A DNA stretch of 64,000 nucleotides from Lachnospiraceae bacterium A2 (GCA_000403315.2 KE159636.1:3149604-3213603), one strand, 5' to 3'; shown: positions 9,643-18,856, counted from the stretch's first letter. The notes: generated from the letters alone by a model not told the origin. Made by a program: numbers and translations.

Positions 9643-10697
9643 CAGTCCTTCGCACTCCTTTTATAACATTCGATAATGCTATTTCCTATCTCTTTGGCAA
9701 GAATTGGCGGCACAGCATTCCCTATCTGTCTTGCAACATCCACTTTATTTCCTATGAAAGAAAAATCCATAGGAAAGGTTTGCAGCACTGCGCCTTCCCT
9801 AAGCGAGATGCTCCTGTCCTGTTCAGGATGTCCAAATTTTCCCCGTGTAAAACTATCAAATCTTGCAGTAATTGTAGGCGCAACTTCATCCCACGCCATT
9901 CGTCCATATACATTCCTATAACCTATAATCGAGCTGTCTACCTTATGGCAATTCGCAAGCAAATTATCTGGCAAATGCTCCCGTCCTTCCCCCTGCTTCA
10001 ACGCACGAATTCTTTTCAGGTTTATATCCGACAGCTTATCCCTTCTATGTAATGGTAATCCGAAATAATCACTACCGTCTAAAGGCGGTTCCGGCAGATT
10101 TCCGATGGCCTCCCGTACGGTACAAAATTCTCCCGTAGGAGCAGGATAACGATAATGAATTCCCATATCGTTTCGTTCACCAACTATAATATATCTCTTC
10201 CTCCTTTGCGGAACACCATAGTTTTGTGCATCCAACAGCTCAATATGCACCTCGTACCCTATATTTTTCAACACATCTATTAGCTGTCCAAGAATGGTTT
10301 TTCCACGTTTCCCAGCAATTCCAGTCACATTTTCCATAAGAAAATATTTCGGGTACAATTCCTCAACTAATTTTGCATACATAAATACTAGCTGATTACG
10401 AGGATCAATGTCCGCACCACGGCGCTGTATGGAAAAACCTTGACAAGGCGGCCCTCCCGCAAGAAGAAACAATTCTCCCCGTTTCATATTGCAAAAATTC
10501 AGGACTTTGCCATTAAGCATATCGCTTATATCAGCAACCACAGCAAGATGTTTAAAATATTTTTTATTTTCATGAATCGTGTCAATACACTTTTTATCGA
10601 TGTCAAAACTTAGCTTAACATCAAAACCCGCCTGCTGAAGACCCAATCCAAGGCCTCCTGCTCCACAAAAACTATCAACACAAGTGTATTCCATCAT
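9642..10697 (-). CDS. DNA (cytosine-5) methyltransferase, second of a pair
   Basis: A 351-residue C5-cytosine methyltransferase. It has motif I SFCGAGGLGLGL (residues 9-20), motif IV GGPPCQGFS with catalytic Cys85, motif VI ENV with Glu122, motif VIII QRRKR, and a C-terminal QIGNAVPP (motif X). The start is set at the ATG beginning MMEYTC because AGAGGAA lies 6 bases upstream; a longer frame reaching 10733 has no such site. The start lies inside the 3' end of the upstream MTase gene and its stop overlaps the start of the restriction enzyme. It methylates cytosine at carbon 5. Adjacent C5-MTases commonly serve the two strands of an asymmetric site, which is the simplest reading here. Confidence 0.92.
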   Translation of the reverse strand: MMEYTCVDSFCGAGGLGLGLQQAGFDVKLSFDIDKKCIDTIHENKKYFKHLAVVADISDMLNGKVLNFCNMKRGELFLLAGGPPCQGFSIQRRGADIDPRNQLVFMYAKLVEELYPKYFLMENVTGIAGKRGKTILGQLIDVLKNIGYEVHIELLDAQNYGVPQRRKRYIIVGERNDMGIHYRYPAPTGEFCTVREAIGNLPEPPLDGSDYFGLPLHRRDKLSDINLKRIRALKQGEGREHLPDNLLANCHKVDSSIIGYRNVYGRMAWDEVAPTITARFDSFTRGKFGHPEQDRSISLREGAVLQTFPMDFSFIGNKVDVARQIGNAVPPILAKEIGNSIIECYKRSAKD

Positions 10698-12003
10698 ATA
10701 TTTCCTCTTTCTGCCGGATTTTAATTCCAGCAATAACGCTTGAATAAGAACTGCTAACTGGACTATCTATGGATTTCGGGCTTGCTTCCAATTGTTCATC
10801 CGACGGTTCTGACGATAATAGTTCAATCAAAATGTCCGTCGCTATTCCTACAGCAAAAAGCGGAGGAACAGCTTCTCCTATCTGACGATAGATATCATCA
10901 GAGTTCCCCATAAACTCAAATCCATAAGGAAAACTTTGTAATAATCCAGCTTCTCTTGCAGTAAGCCCCCTGTCTTGCTCAGGATGGGTGTACCTCCCGC
11001 TTGCTGGATTCCGCGCATAATGAGTTATCGTAATGGAAGGGCGATCCCAGTAAAGACGACCATAAGTATCTGAAAAACCTTTTGTTCGGTCGAGGCAAGC
11101 AGGTCCAACCCCCATTGGCCTATTTCCTCCATCATGTGGAACCTGCTTTAAAACTTCAATTGTACTCTTTTTATGCGCTGCACTTTTATGCATCGCATCG
11201 CTCGGATCTGCCACTCCTGCCAAAACAGGCCGCAGCCCACCAATAGCATCCCGAACCGTTTTATATTCCGCAGGCATTAGGAAACCTTCTGGCAGAAGGA
11301 ATTCTTTTCTCATTCCTATCACAATCGAACGAAACCGTTCTTGTGGCACCCCGAATGATGCAGCATTATATATATTTTCTTTGACAATATAGCCATCTTT
11401 CAAATACTTTTTCTTTGCCGAAGAAAAATACCTCCAATACCTATTTGACAAAAATTCAGGAACATTCTCCATTACAAAAGCAAGCGGCCGAATATACCCC
11501 ACAATTTCTGCAAATACATTTACAAGGCTGTTTCTTGTATCATCTTCTTCATCCCAATGTTTCTTTCTATGGGAAGTAAACCCCTGACAAGGGGCACATC
11601 CTATAATAATTGTTGGTTTATCCTTATCATAACCAATTTTGTCAAGGAAACCATCTAATTCTTCCTTATCCTGCGCCAACTCTATAATGTCACGATTGAC
11701 AAGCGGAGTTCCAAAGTTATACGCATAACTTTCTGCCGATGCGCGATTAATATCGCAACCGCCCAAAAAATCAAAAGCCGAAACCACACTGTTAATCGCT
11801 GCAAAACCAAGAGAAGTTCCCCCCGCACCACAAAAGAAATCAATCACTTGAATAGGATTTCCCATATACTCTTCTTTTTTCAACGGCGAAAACTGCTTTT
11901 GCCATTCTCCAGCATCTGCCTGCAAAATAGGTTTAAGCACCCTATAATCTTCCTTTCCCCAACTCCCTTTAGAAAGGCATCTCTGTAGCATTTCAATGTT
12001 CAT
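10675..12003 (-). CDS. DNA (cytosine-5) methyltransferase, first gene of the operon
   Basis: A 442-residue C5-cytosine methyltransferase with motif I DFFCGAGGTSLGF (residues 55-67), motif IV CAPCQGF with Cys139, ENV with Glu179, motif VIII QERFR and motif X QIGEAVPP. About 50 extra N-terminal residues precede the fold. AGGAGG lies 8 bases before the ATG. It is the first gene after the operon promoter, so host DNA would be modified before the nuclease downstream is made. It is clearly different in sequence from the next MTase and is not a recent duplicate. Confidence 0.92.
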   Translation of the reverse strand: MNIEMLQRCLSKGSWGKEDYRVLKPILQADAGEWQKQFSPLKKEEYMGNPIQVIDFFCGAGGTSLGFAAINSVVSAFDFLGGCDINRASAESYAYNFGTPLVNRDIIELAQDKEELDGFLDKIGYDKDKPTIIIGCAPCQGFTSHRKKHWDEEDDTRNSLVNVFAEIVGYIRPLAFVMENVPEFLSNRYWRYFSSAKKKYLKDGYIVKENIYNAASFGVPQERFRSIVIGMRKEFLLPEGFLMPAEYKTVRDAIGGLRPVLAGVADPSDAMHKSAAHKKSTIEVLKQVPHDGGNRPMGVGPACLDRTKGFSDTYGRLYWDRPSITITHYARNPASGRYTHPEQDRGLTAREAGLLQSFPYGFEFMGNSDDIYRQIGEAVPPLFAVGIATDILIELLSSEPSDEQLEASPKSIDSPVSSSYSSVIAGIKIRQKEEIYDGIHLC

Positions 12004-12098
12004 CCGAATATCCTCCTATCGTCATACTCTTCGTTTTTATCAACAATCTCCAAATTACTTTCAAAAACAGAATTTTCCACCTATTTGAATTAATATAT

Positions 12099-12127
12099 CA
12101 TACCACGTCTACTGGCTGCAATCAAAT
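12099..12127 (-). promoter_or_regulatory. sigma-A type promoter of the defence operon
   Basis: On the minus strand TTGATT (12122-12127) is followed after 17 bases by TATGAT (12099-12104), with a TGG just before the -10 (extended -10). It predicts a leader of about 90 bases before the first methyltransferase ATG. I see no other convincing promoter inside the operon and no gene for a controller protein. Confidence 0.7.
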
Positions 12128-12221
12128 TTAAATACATTACAAAAAATCAATAGATTTCTTCCAGCTTTGCATCTTTATCTAAAACATATATCTATGGCTC
12201 TTTCATATGGGACAAATGATA

Positions 12222-13325
12222 TCATCTCCTATCCCCCTTAATATGCGGCTTCCCTTTTCGCCCAACCAGCGCCCTCACCCCCGGCATCAGCTGCACCACA
12301 TGGTACGCCGCCACTGTCAGCACAAAGCTGCCGCTGCAGACCGCAAACGCCTGCCATGCCACCCCTTCCGCTCCCTGCACTGTATAATAAGCCACTGCCA
12401 CCAAAATAGTCTGGTGCAGGAGATAAACAGGGTAAGACGCCTGATTCAGATACTCCGTCACCCACATCCTCTTGTCCAAAAATTTTCTTCCCAAGGCCAG
12501 CAGCACAAGCACTGTAAGCCACCCAAGGAAATTAACCCAGAAATCCCCATAATAGGAACAGTGATAATACAACTCCACGGAAGCCACACTTCCAGCTACG
12601 CACAAAGCCGCCATCCACCAAATGTTCCGTTCCAGCCTGCCCAGCGCAATTCCGTTCCCCAACACATAATATCCTGCCAGATACAGCGCAAAACACTTCC
12701 CAAGGCTGAAGCCGCCCACATTCCCCAAATAGTAAAACAACCAGATTGGCACAAACAGCAGCAAGATTCCCACGGCCGGCATGCGTTCCACATATTTTTC
12801 TGCCTTCCCATAAGGCAGGAACTGGGACAAGGCCAGCGCCGCCATAGAAACCACAAATAGATACAGGATAAACCAGAGGTGCCCCGGCGTAAAAGCCCCG
12901 TCATAGCCAGTAAAATCCGTCACATGGGTAAAAAAGAATTTCAGATGCGCAAGATACCCACCTGAATACCCTTCAAAAAACCTTCTTGCATAAAATGACT
13001 GCACTGGCACAAGGAACGCCATCCCACCCACAAATGGCAGCAGCAGCTTACGAGCGCGCTGGGCCATGAATTCCTTTGCTGTCCTTTCCCCCAAGGCATG
13101 GCGGGCGCTTATCCCAGCCAGCACAAACAGCATCGGCATAAACCATGGGTTTACCAGCACGATGAAAGAGCTTAGCCCCTTCTGTTCCCCCTGCCATATG
13201 TAAAATTTAGAGCCAAAATCATTCCAGACCATAAACGTATGCACAGGAAATAGTAATAGAATCGTGAAATTCCTCAAATTATCTATATAATATTCCCTGA
13301 ATCCTTCTTTTTTCAAAATAACCAC
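12222..13325 (-). CDS. membrane acyltransferase family 3 protein
   Basis: A 367-residue integral membrane protein with about ten hydrophobic segments. It starts with the YYIDNLRNFTILLLFPVHTF pattern typical of acyltransferase-3 (OafA/YrhL-like) proteins, including the conserved His of the first helix. The family moves acetyl or other acyl groups onto cell-surface sugars or lipids; the substrate here is unknown. The start is uncertain: the frame opens with GTG at 13325, and the nearby ATG at 13329 is in another frame. Codon and base use match the rnf genes and not the AT-rich island to the left, so the island edge appears to fall between 12.0 and 12.2 kb. Confidence 0.8.
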   Translation of the reverse strand: MVILKKEGFREYYIDNLRNFTILLLFPVHTFMVWNDFGSKFYIWQGEQKGLSSFIVLVNPWFMPMLFVLAGISARHALGERTAKEFMAQRARKLLLPFVGGMAFLVPVQSFYARRFFEGYSGGYLAHLKFFFTHVTDFTGYDGAFTPGHLWFILYLFVVSMAALALSQFLPYGKAEKYVERMPAVGILLLFVPIWLFYYLGNVGGFSLGKCFALYLAGYYVLGNGIALGRLERNIWWMAALCVAGSVASVELYYHCSYYGDFWVNFLGWLTVLVLLALGRKFLDKRMWVTEYLNQASYPVYLLHQTILVAVAYYTVQGAEGVAWQAFAVCSGSFVLTVAAYHVVQLMPGVRALVGRKGKPHIKGDRR

Positions 13326-13564
13326 CCATTTCTTCCACTTTTAGAATACTTGCCATGGAAAAGCGCTGGGGCTGCATCACTCTCCTAATAGTCCATATAA
13401 AAACAACCGCCCTCCCCTGTGTCTGCTATCTACAGACTCAGGAAAGTAACGGTTCTTTTATGAATGGCATATTCCTAATTCTCCAGTGAAGCGCCTCACA
13501 GCAAGCTACAAAGCATACCCTTCTGGTTCTTCAATGAGCCGCCCCAAAGGCCGATACATCTCTG

Positions 13565-14365
13565 TCAGCCTGCCTTGCTGATAATCTTCTTCGGGCATTT
13601 CTCTGCGCAGGTGCCGCATCCAGTACATTTTTCATAATCAATATGGGCAATGTTGTCGGTAACGGTAACCGCCCCTTCCGGGCAGTTCTTTTCGCAAAGC
13701 TTACATCCAATGCATCCCACGGAGCAAGCCGCCATCACGTCCTTGCCTTTCGCCTTGGAATTGCACTGTACCTTGTTCTCGGCATCGTAAGGAACCAGCT
13801 CAATCAGGTTCTTCGGGCAGGCTGCCACGCATTTCCCACATGCCTTGCAGGCATTTTTATCCACCATGGCAATGCCATTGACGATATGTACCGCATCAAA
13901 GGGACATGCCTTCACGCAGCTCCCATAGCCAAGGCACCCAAAGCTGCAGGATTTGGGCCCGCCGCCGGGAATAAATGCCATAGCCGCACAGTCCTCCACG
14001 CCAGTATATTCATAGTCCTGCTTTGCTTTCTCGCAGTCCCCGGCGCATTTCACAAAGGCAACCATTTTCACGCCGCCTTCTGCTGAAACGCCCATAATCT
14101 CGCCAATCTGGGCTGCAACTGGGTCGCCGCCCACTGGGCATTGGCCTACTGGGGCTTCCCCTTTCGCAATGGCTGCCGCAAGGCCGGAACACCCTGCATA
14201 GCCGCAGCCGCCGCAGTTATTCCCCGGGAGCACCCCTAGGATTGCCTCTTCCCTCTCGTCCACTTCTACCTTGAATTTTTCCCCAAAAATCCCAAGGAAA
14301 AAGCCAAGGAAAATACCAGTTCCGCCCACTACAAGGGCGGCAATGATAATTGCTGTTACATTCAT
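13565..14365 (-). CDS. rnfB: Rnf complex subunit B (Fe-S protein)
   Basis: A 266-residue subunit of the ferredoxin:NAD+ oxidoreductase. It has an N-terminal membrane anchor (residues about 5-27), a Fe-S domain with the NNCGGCGYAGC cluster motif and further cysteines, then paired ferredoxin-type CxxCxxCxxxCP motifs, including CKACGKCVAACP, CIGCKLCEKNCP and CTGCGTCAEKCP. RnfB takes electrons from ferredoxin and passes them to the membrane subunits. It is the last gene of the C-D-G-E-A-B operon, 11 bases after rnfA, as in other Clostridia. Confidence 0.96.
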   Translation of the reverse strand: MNVTAIIIAALVVGGTGIFLGFFLGIFGEKFKVEVDEREEAILGVLPGNNCGGCGYAGCSGLAAAIAKGEAPVGQCPVGGDPVAAQIGEIMGVSAEGGVKMVAFVKCAGDCEKAKQDYEYTGVEDCAAMAFIPGGGPKSCSFGCLGYGSCVKACPFDAVHIVNGIAMVDKNACKACGKCVAACPKNLIELVPYDAENKVQCNSKAKGKDVMAACSVGCIGCKLCEKNCPEGAVTVTDNIAHIDYEKCTGCGTCAEKCPKKIISKAG

Positions 14366-14376
14366 TTTTTTCCCTC

Positions 14377-14952
14377 CTAAATCATTCCTGAGAATCCCAT
14401 AAAGGCAATTGACATTAAGCTGGCTGTAATCAGCACAATTGCTGTCCCCTGAAACCGTTTGGGAATATCGTTATATTCAATTTTCTCACGGATGCCCGCC
14501 ATAATCACAATAGCGATAAAGAACCCGACGGAGGTTGCAAGGCCGTTTACCACGCCCTGGAGCAAATCATATCCTTTGCTCACATTGTTCAGGGCAACGC
14601 CAAGCACTGCACAGTTTGTTGTAATCAGCGGAAGGAACACGCCCAGGGATTCATACAACGGGGGCATATTTTTCTTTAGGAACATTTCCACAAACTGCAC
14701 CAAAGACGCAATGACAAGAATAAATACAATGGTCTGCAGATATTCCACATGGCAGGGCTTCAAGATAAATTTGTAAATCAGCCCAGTAACAAAGGAAGCC
14801 AGCGTAATAACGAAAATAACTGCACCGCCCATCCCGGCCGCCGTTTCTGTTTTCTTGGAAACGCCCAAGAACGGGCAGATGCCAAGGAACTGGCTCAACA
14901 CTACATTATTTACAATGGCAGAGCCGATTGCAATGATTAATAATTCTTTCAT
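14377..14952 (-). CDS. rnfA: Rnf complex subunit A (membrane)
   Basis: A 191-residue polytopic membrane protein with six predicted helices, starting MKELLIIAIGSAIVNNVVLSQFLGICPFLG. This is the typical RnfA/NqrE N-terminus, with the cysteine (GICPFLG) that helps bind the membrane [2Fe-2S] centre between RnfA and RnfE. It lies 12 bases downstream of rnfE in the rnf operon. Confidence 0.96.
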   Translation of the reverse strand: MKELLIIAIGSAIVNNVVLSQFLGICPFLGVSKKTETAAGMGGAVIFVITLASFVTGLIYKFILKPCHVEYLQTIVFILVIASLVQFVEMFLKKNMPPLYESLGVFLPLITTNCAVLGVALNNVSKGYDLLQGVVNGLATSVGFFIAIVIMAGIREKIEYNDIPKRFQGTAIVLITASLMSIAFMGFSGMI

Positions 14953-14964
14953 CTCTCCTGCCTC

Positions 14965-15642
14965 CTATTCTTGTGATTTCTTTGCGGAATCCGGCAATTT
15001 CCCAGTGCACATCGCTGACTGGGAACAGCTTGCGCAGTCCCCGGACAGGCAGCCGGAAGGAGCTGCCAGGGGCTTGCCCTTCTGTTCCATCTTTTCCCGT
15101 ACAACGTTCATGCCTGCAACCAAAAAAGCCAGCACAAGGAAGGCTCCCGGCGCCATAATGAATACGGTAATCCCAAGGTTTGCCCCTAAGACCTGTCGGA
15201 TTAACCCAATGAAGGTCAGGCCCACGGTAAACCCAAGGCCCATGCCCAGCCCGTCAAAAATAGACGGCGTAATTGGGTTCTTGGAAGCATAGCTTTCTGC
15301 CCTTCCCAAGATGATGCAGTTTACCACAATCAAGGGGATATATACGCCCAGGGACGCGGAAAGCGCCGGGGTATATGCCTGCATGATGAACTGCACAATG
15401 GTAACAAGGGATGCTACCACCACAATATAAGCCGGCATACGCACTCCGTTTGGGATCACTTTACGGAACATGGAAATCAGCAGGTTGGACATTACCAGCA
15501 CTACCGTGGTGGAAAGGCCCATGCCAATCCCGTTTACTGCAGAAGATGTTACCGCCAACGTGGGGCACATGCCCAGCATCAGCACAAAGGTAGGGTTTTC
15601 CTTAATAATACCGTTATACAGACGTTCTACATATTTATTCAT
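14965..15642 (-). CDS. rnfE: Rnf complex subunit E (membrane) with Cys-rich tail
   Basis: A 225-residue polytopic membrane subunit paired with RnfA. The N-terminal part carries MLGMCPTLAVT with the cluster cysteine. The last 30 or so residues are unusual: a soluble tail with four closely spaced cysteines (SGCLSGDCASCSQSAMC). The tail could bind metal or form disulfides; whether it does is not known. It sits between rnfG and rnfA with gaps of only 2 and 12 bases. Confidence 0.95.
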   Translation of the reverse strand: MNKYVERLYNGIIKENPTFVLMLGMCPTLAVTSSAVNGIGMGLSTTVVLVMSNLLISMFRKVIPNGVRMPAYIVVVASLVTIVQFIMQAYTPALSASLGVYIPLIVVNCIILGRAESYASKNPITPSIFDGLGMGLGFTVGLTFIGLIRQVLGANLGITVFIMAPGAFLVLAFLVAGMNVVREKMEQKGKPLAAPSGCLSGDCASCSQSAMCTGKLPDSAKKSQE

Positions 15643-15644
15643 AC

Positions 15645-16256
15645 TTAGTTACCTCCCTGCAAAGCGCTTCTGAAATACACAAGGCATGCATTTACGCCAT
15701 TTGTGACTGCCCTAGAGGAAATGGTGGCGCCGGTGACTGCCTGAATCTCATTTTCAGCCGCCGGGGCTGTCTTTACGACGGAATACGTTTCTTCTGCTTT
15801 CCCCTCAAACTGGGAATAGAAGGGCTCCTCCTGCACCAGCACCCCAAGTCCCGGGGTTTCACTGATAGCCGTAATGGAATAGCCGTTTAAGGTCCCGTCA
15901 TTCTGGATGCCCACAGAAAAGGAAATATCTGCCTGGCTCCCTTCATGGGAGGTTACATTGATTACGTACCCAAGCACGTTCCCGGAAGCGTCCAGCGCCT
16001 TGTTAACTGCCGTAATCTCGTCCTTGGAAAATTCGCTTGCCGCAATAATCTCCGCCGCTTTTGCCGCATCGAAGGATTCATCTTCCTCAAAGGACGCCGC
16101 GTCAGCAAAGACCACTTTATATGCCTCGTCCAAAGCAGCTTTTTCTGCCGCTGCAATAGGCTCTTTCGTGATATCGTATACGACCCCCAAAAGGAACCCA
16201 AGCACTAACGTAAAGGCGGTTAAAATCAACGCATCATGCACTATCTTCTTATTCAT
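15645..16256 (-). CDS. rnfG: Rnf complex subunit G (covalent FMN protein)
   Basis: A 203-residue protein with one N-terminal membrane helix and an extracytoplasmic FMN-binding domain. The motif AVTGATISSRAVT near residue 175 matches the (S/T)GAT site where FMN is attached to threonine. It carries electrons between RnfD and the other subunits. It directly follows rnfD (1 base apart). Confidence 0.95.
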   Translation of the reverse strand: MNKKIVHDALILTAFTLVLGFLLGVVYDITKEPIAAAEKAALDEAYKVVFADAASFEEDESFDAAKAAEIIAASEFSKDEITAVNKALDASGNVLGYVINVTSHEGSQADISFSVGIQNDGTLNGYSITAISETPGLGVLVQEEPFYSQFEGKAEETYSVVKTAPAAENEIQAVTGATISSRAVTNGVNACLVYFRSALQGGN

Positions 16257-16257
16257 G

Positions 16258-17190
16258 CTATTTTACCTCCTTTTTCTGGCCAAATGCCCTTGGAATGGTA
16301 AATTTCTCAATAATCGGAACCAGAAGGTTGCCTAAGATAATTGCAAAGGAAACGCCTTCTGCATTTGCCCCAAACAGGCGGAACAATCCCGTCAGGATCC
16401 CAAGCACAATCCCAAATACCACTTTCCCCATTGGGGTAATGGGGGACGTCACATAGTCTGTCGCCATGAAAAATGCCCCAAGCATCAGGCCGCCGCCGCA
16501 AAGGTGCGCGGTAAGGTACGCCATGTCAAACCCATGCCCCCCGAACAGGAGCACAAACACGCCAAAGGAAAGGATATAGCTTGCAGGGATTGTTAAATCA
16601 ATGACGCCCATCAGGATCAGGAAAATTGCCCCGATTAAAATAGCAATCACGCTGGTTTCCCCAATGGTCCCTGCCGTCGTCCCAAGGAGCATTTTCATAG
16701 TATCTACGCTCTCGCCGTTCTTTAACAATGCCAGAGGGGTCGCCCCTGTCACACCGTCATATGTAAAGCTTGTCATAGTCCCTGCAAAGGAAACCAGCAG
16801 GAAGCACCTGCCCCCCAGCGCCGGGTTCATAAAGTTCTGCCCCAGGCCGCCAAACAGCATTTTTACAATGACAATGGCAAATACGCTGCCCAGCACTGCC
16901 TGCCAGACCGGCAGGGTATGGGGAAGGTTCAGCGCCAGCAGAAGCCCTGTCACCACTGCGCTGAAATCATTCACCGTGCTCTTTTTATGTATCAGCTTCT
17001 CAAATGCCCATTCCGAAGCCACGCAGGTTGCAACACACACACAAATCAATACCAAAGCCTTAATCCCAAAATTAAAGATACCAAACACGCTGGCTGGCAG
17101 CAGTGCGATCGCCACATAAAGCATAATCTTGGCAGATGTATCTTTCGCACGGATGTGGGATGAGGATGATACGTTATACAAATCACTCAC
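16258..17190 (-). CDS. rnfD: Rnf complex subunit D (membrane, covalent FMN)
   Basis: A 310-residue membrane protein of the RnfD/NqrB family with about ten helices. The loop motif GVTGATPLALLK carries the threonine to which FMN is esterified in this family. RnfD and RnfE/A are the ion-translocating part of the complex, moving Na+ or H+ out as electrons pass from ferredoxin to NAD+. There is a 77-base gap after rnfC with no visible terminator. Confidence 0.96.
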   Translation of the reverse strand: MSDLYNVSSSSHIRAKDTSAKIMLYVAIALLPASVFGIFNFGIKALVLICVCVATCVASEWAFEKLIHKKSTVNDFSAVVTGLLLALNLPHTLPVWQAVLGSVFAIVIVKMLFGGLGQNFMNPALGGRCFLLVSFAGTMTSFTYDGVTGATPLALLKNGESVDTMKMLLGTTAGTIGETSVIAILIGAIFLILMGVIDLTIPASYILSFGVFVLLFGGHGFDMAYLTAHLCGGGLMLGAFFMATDYVTSPITPMGKVVFGIVLGILTGLFRLFGANAEGVSFAIILGNLLVPIIEKFTIPRAFGQKKEVK

Positions 17191-17267
17191 AATAAGACAC
17201 CTCTTTCTATTCTTCTATCAGTTCCTATTTATATCCCTTGCCTGTTCTATAGGAAGGACGGCTGCAA

Positions 17268-18587
17268 TTACTTCTTCCTCCGCTCTGCAAGAATCTGCTT
17301 TTTCATTGTACGGATGGACTGTGCCAGAGGTATTTTGGCTGGGCAGATGTAGCTGCAGCTCCCACATTCAATACATTCCATGCCGTTCCATTTCTCAAAG
17401 CCTGCCATATCCCCATGGCCTGCCATTTTTGCCAGCCTTGTAGGGATAATCTGTTCCGGGCAGGCGGACACGCAGCGGCCGCAGTTAATGCATGCCGTCG
17501 TTTCACTGGCTGCCACGTCGTCTTTGGCAAGGCAGAGCAGGGAGGAGGAAGTCTTAGTGGTTGGGATATCCAGGCCAAACATGGAAAAGCCCATCATCGG
17601 CCCGCCGGAAATGATTTTCTCAGGCTGCACCTTGAACCCTCCTGCTGCTTCTAACACTTCCCCATAACTCATGCCAAGGCAGATGTCGAAGTTCCCCGGC
17701 TCTGCCACCGCATCCCCTGTCACCGTAAAAATCCGGTTCATGACAGGTTTTCCAAGCTTTACTGCTTTATAAATGGAAATTAAGGTTTCCACATTGTCTA
17801 CAATGCACCCTGCGTCTGCCGGGAGCATGGTGGAATTGATTTCCCTGTGGGTGGTGGCGTAAATTAACTGCCGCTCGCCCCCCTGCGGGTATTTCGTCTG
17901 AAGCGGACATACTTCCATCCGGGGTTCATCTTTTGTAAGCTCCTGCATTTTGGCAATGCAGTCCGGTTTGTTGTCCTCAATGCCAAACAGGCCTTTGGCA
18001 TGGTCGAACAGCTGCAGGACAATGCGCATCCCCTCAATCAGCTCTTTGGGATTTTCCAGCATACGCCGGTAGTCCGCAGTCAGGTAAGGCTCGCACTCTG
18101 CACAGTTGGCAATGATGTACTCAATTTTCCCCGGTTCCTTGGGGGATAATTTTACATGGGTGGGGAACCCAGCCCCGCCCATCCCTACGACGCCTGCTTC
18201 CTTTACCTTCCCGATGATTTCCTCTTTGGAAAGGGCAGTGACGTTTTCGGCAGGGGTATACTCCACTTCCTTCATTTCCCCGTCATTTTCAATAATGATG
18301 GAATTCACCATGTCGCCCACTGCGCCCCTGCGCGGCTGGATTGCCTTCACCTTGCCGGATACGGAGGAATAGACCGGTGCAGATACGAAGCCGCCGGCCT
18401 CTGCAATTTTCTGCCCCCGCAGCACGGTATCGCCAACTGCTACCACTGGGCTTGCCGGCGCGCCGATATGCTGTGATACCGGAAATACCAGTTCATTCCC
18501 CGGCAGCAGCTCACGGATTGGCTTATCCTTGGAAAATTCTTTTCCATCGTGCGGATGGACACCGCCCTTAAATGTCATGAAACCCAT
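17268..18587 (-). CDS. rnfC: Rnf complex subunit C (NADH site)
   Basis: A 439-residue peripheral subunit and first gene of the operon. It has an N-terminal barrel-sandwich region, a glycine-rich VVGMGGAGFPTH segment that binds the nucleotide/FMN, a SLBB-like region, and two [4Fe-4S] motifs (CINCGRCVSACP and CIECGSCSYICP). It is where NAD+ is reduced. The start MGFMTFKGGVHPH fits the family; GTGGGG lies 8 bases before the ATG. Confidence 0.96.
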   Translation of the reverse strand: MGFMTFKGGVHPHDGKEFSKDKPIRELLPGNELVFPVSQHIGAPASPVVAVGDTVLRGQKIAEAGGFVSAPVYSSVSGKVKAIQPRRGAVGDMVNSIIIENDGEMKEVEYTPAENVTALSKEEIIGKVKEAGVVGMGGAGFPTHVKLSPKEPGKIEYIIANCAECEPYLTADYRRMLENPKELIEGMRIVLQLFDHAKGLFGIEDNKPDCIAKMQELTKDEPRMEVCPLQTKYPQGGERQLIYATTHREINSTMLPADAGCIVDNVETLISIYKAVKLGKPVMNRIFTVTGDAVAEPGNFDICLGMSYGEVLEAAGGFKVQPEKIISGGPMMGFSMFGLDIPTTKTSSSLLCLAKDDVAASETTACINCGRCVSACPEQIIPTRLAKMAGHGDMAGFEKWNGMECIECGSCSYICPAKIPLAQSIRTMKKQILAERRKK

Positions 18588-18724
18588 TTTTCGTGCCCCA
18601 CTTTCTTTTCATTATTTTTTTACGCAAATGCATGTTCCCTTAAGTACAGGCACCTGCCTATCTTAACATATTAGGAAACAATGGTGGTTTATGTGTGTTT
18701 TGGAACCATAAACCAACAACTTTG

Positions 18725-18730
18725 ATTATA
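18725..18730 (-). promoter_or_regulatory. extended -10 element, probable rnf promoter
   Basis: On the minus strand TGC precedes TATAAT (18725-18730), an extended -10. The -35 position holds only a weak GTACTA. It would give an rnfC leader of about 130 bases, long enough to hold regulation, though no known riboswitch is recognised. Confidence 0.5.
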
Positions 18731-18856
18731 GCACATTTCAATTCCTATAGTACATAGTTTTTCGATAATTTTTTACTTTTTCTGATTAAGGGTGTCAAAA
18801 AGTCTTACTGCCTTTGGCAGCATAGATATCCTGGCACTATGAATTGCAAAATTGGG

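Noticed and set aside
12207..12860. 217-codon plus-strand frame rich in His, Gln and Pro
   Set aside because: It is the antisense of the acyltransferase gene, and its composition is that of a mirrored membrane-protein gene.
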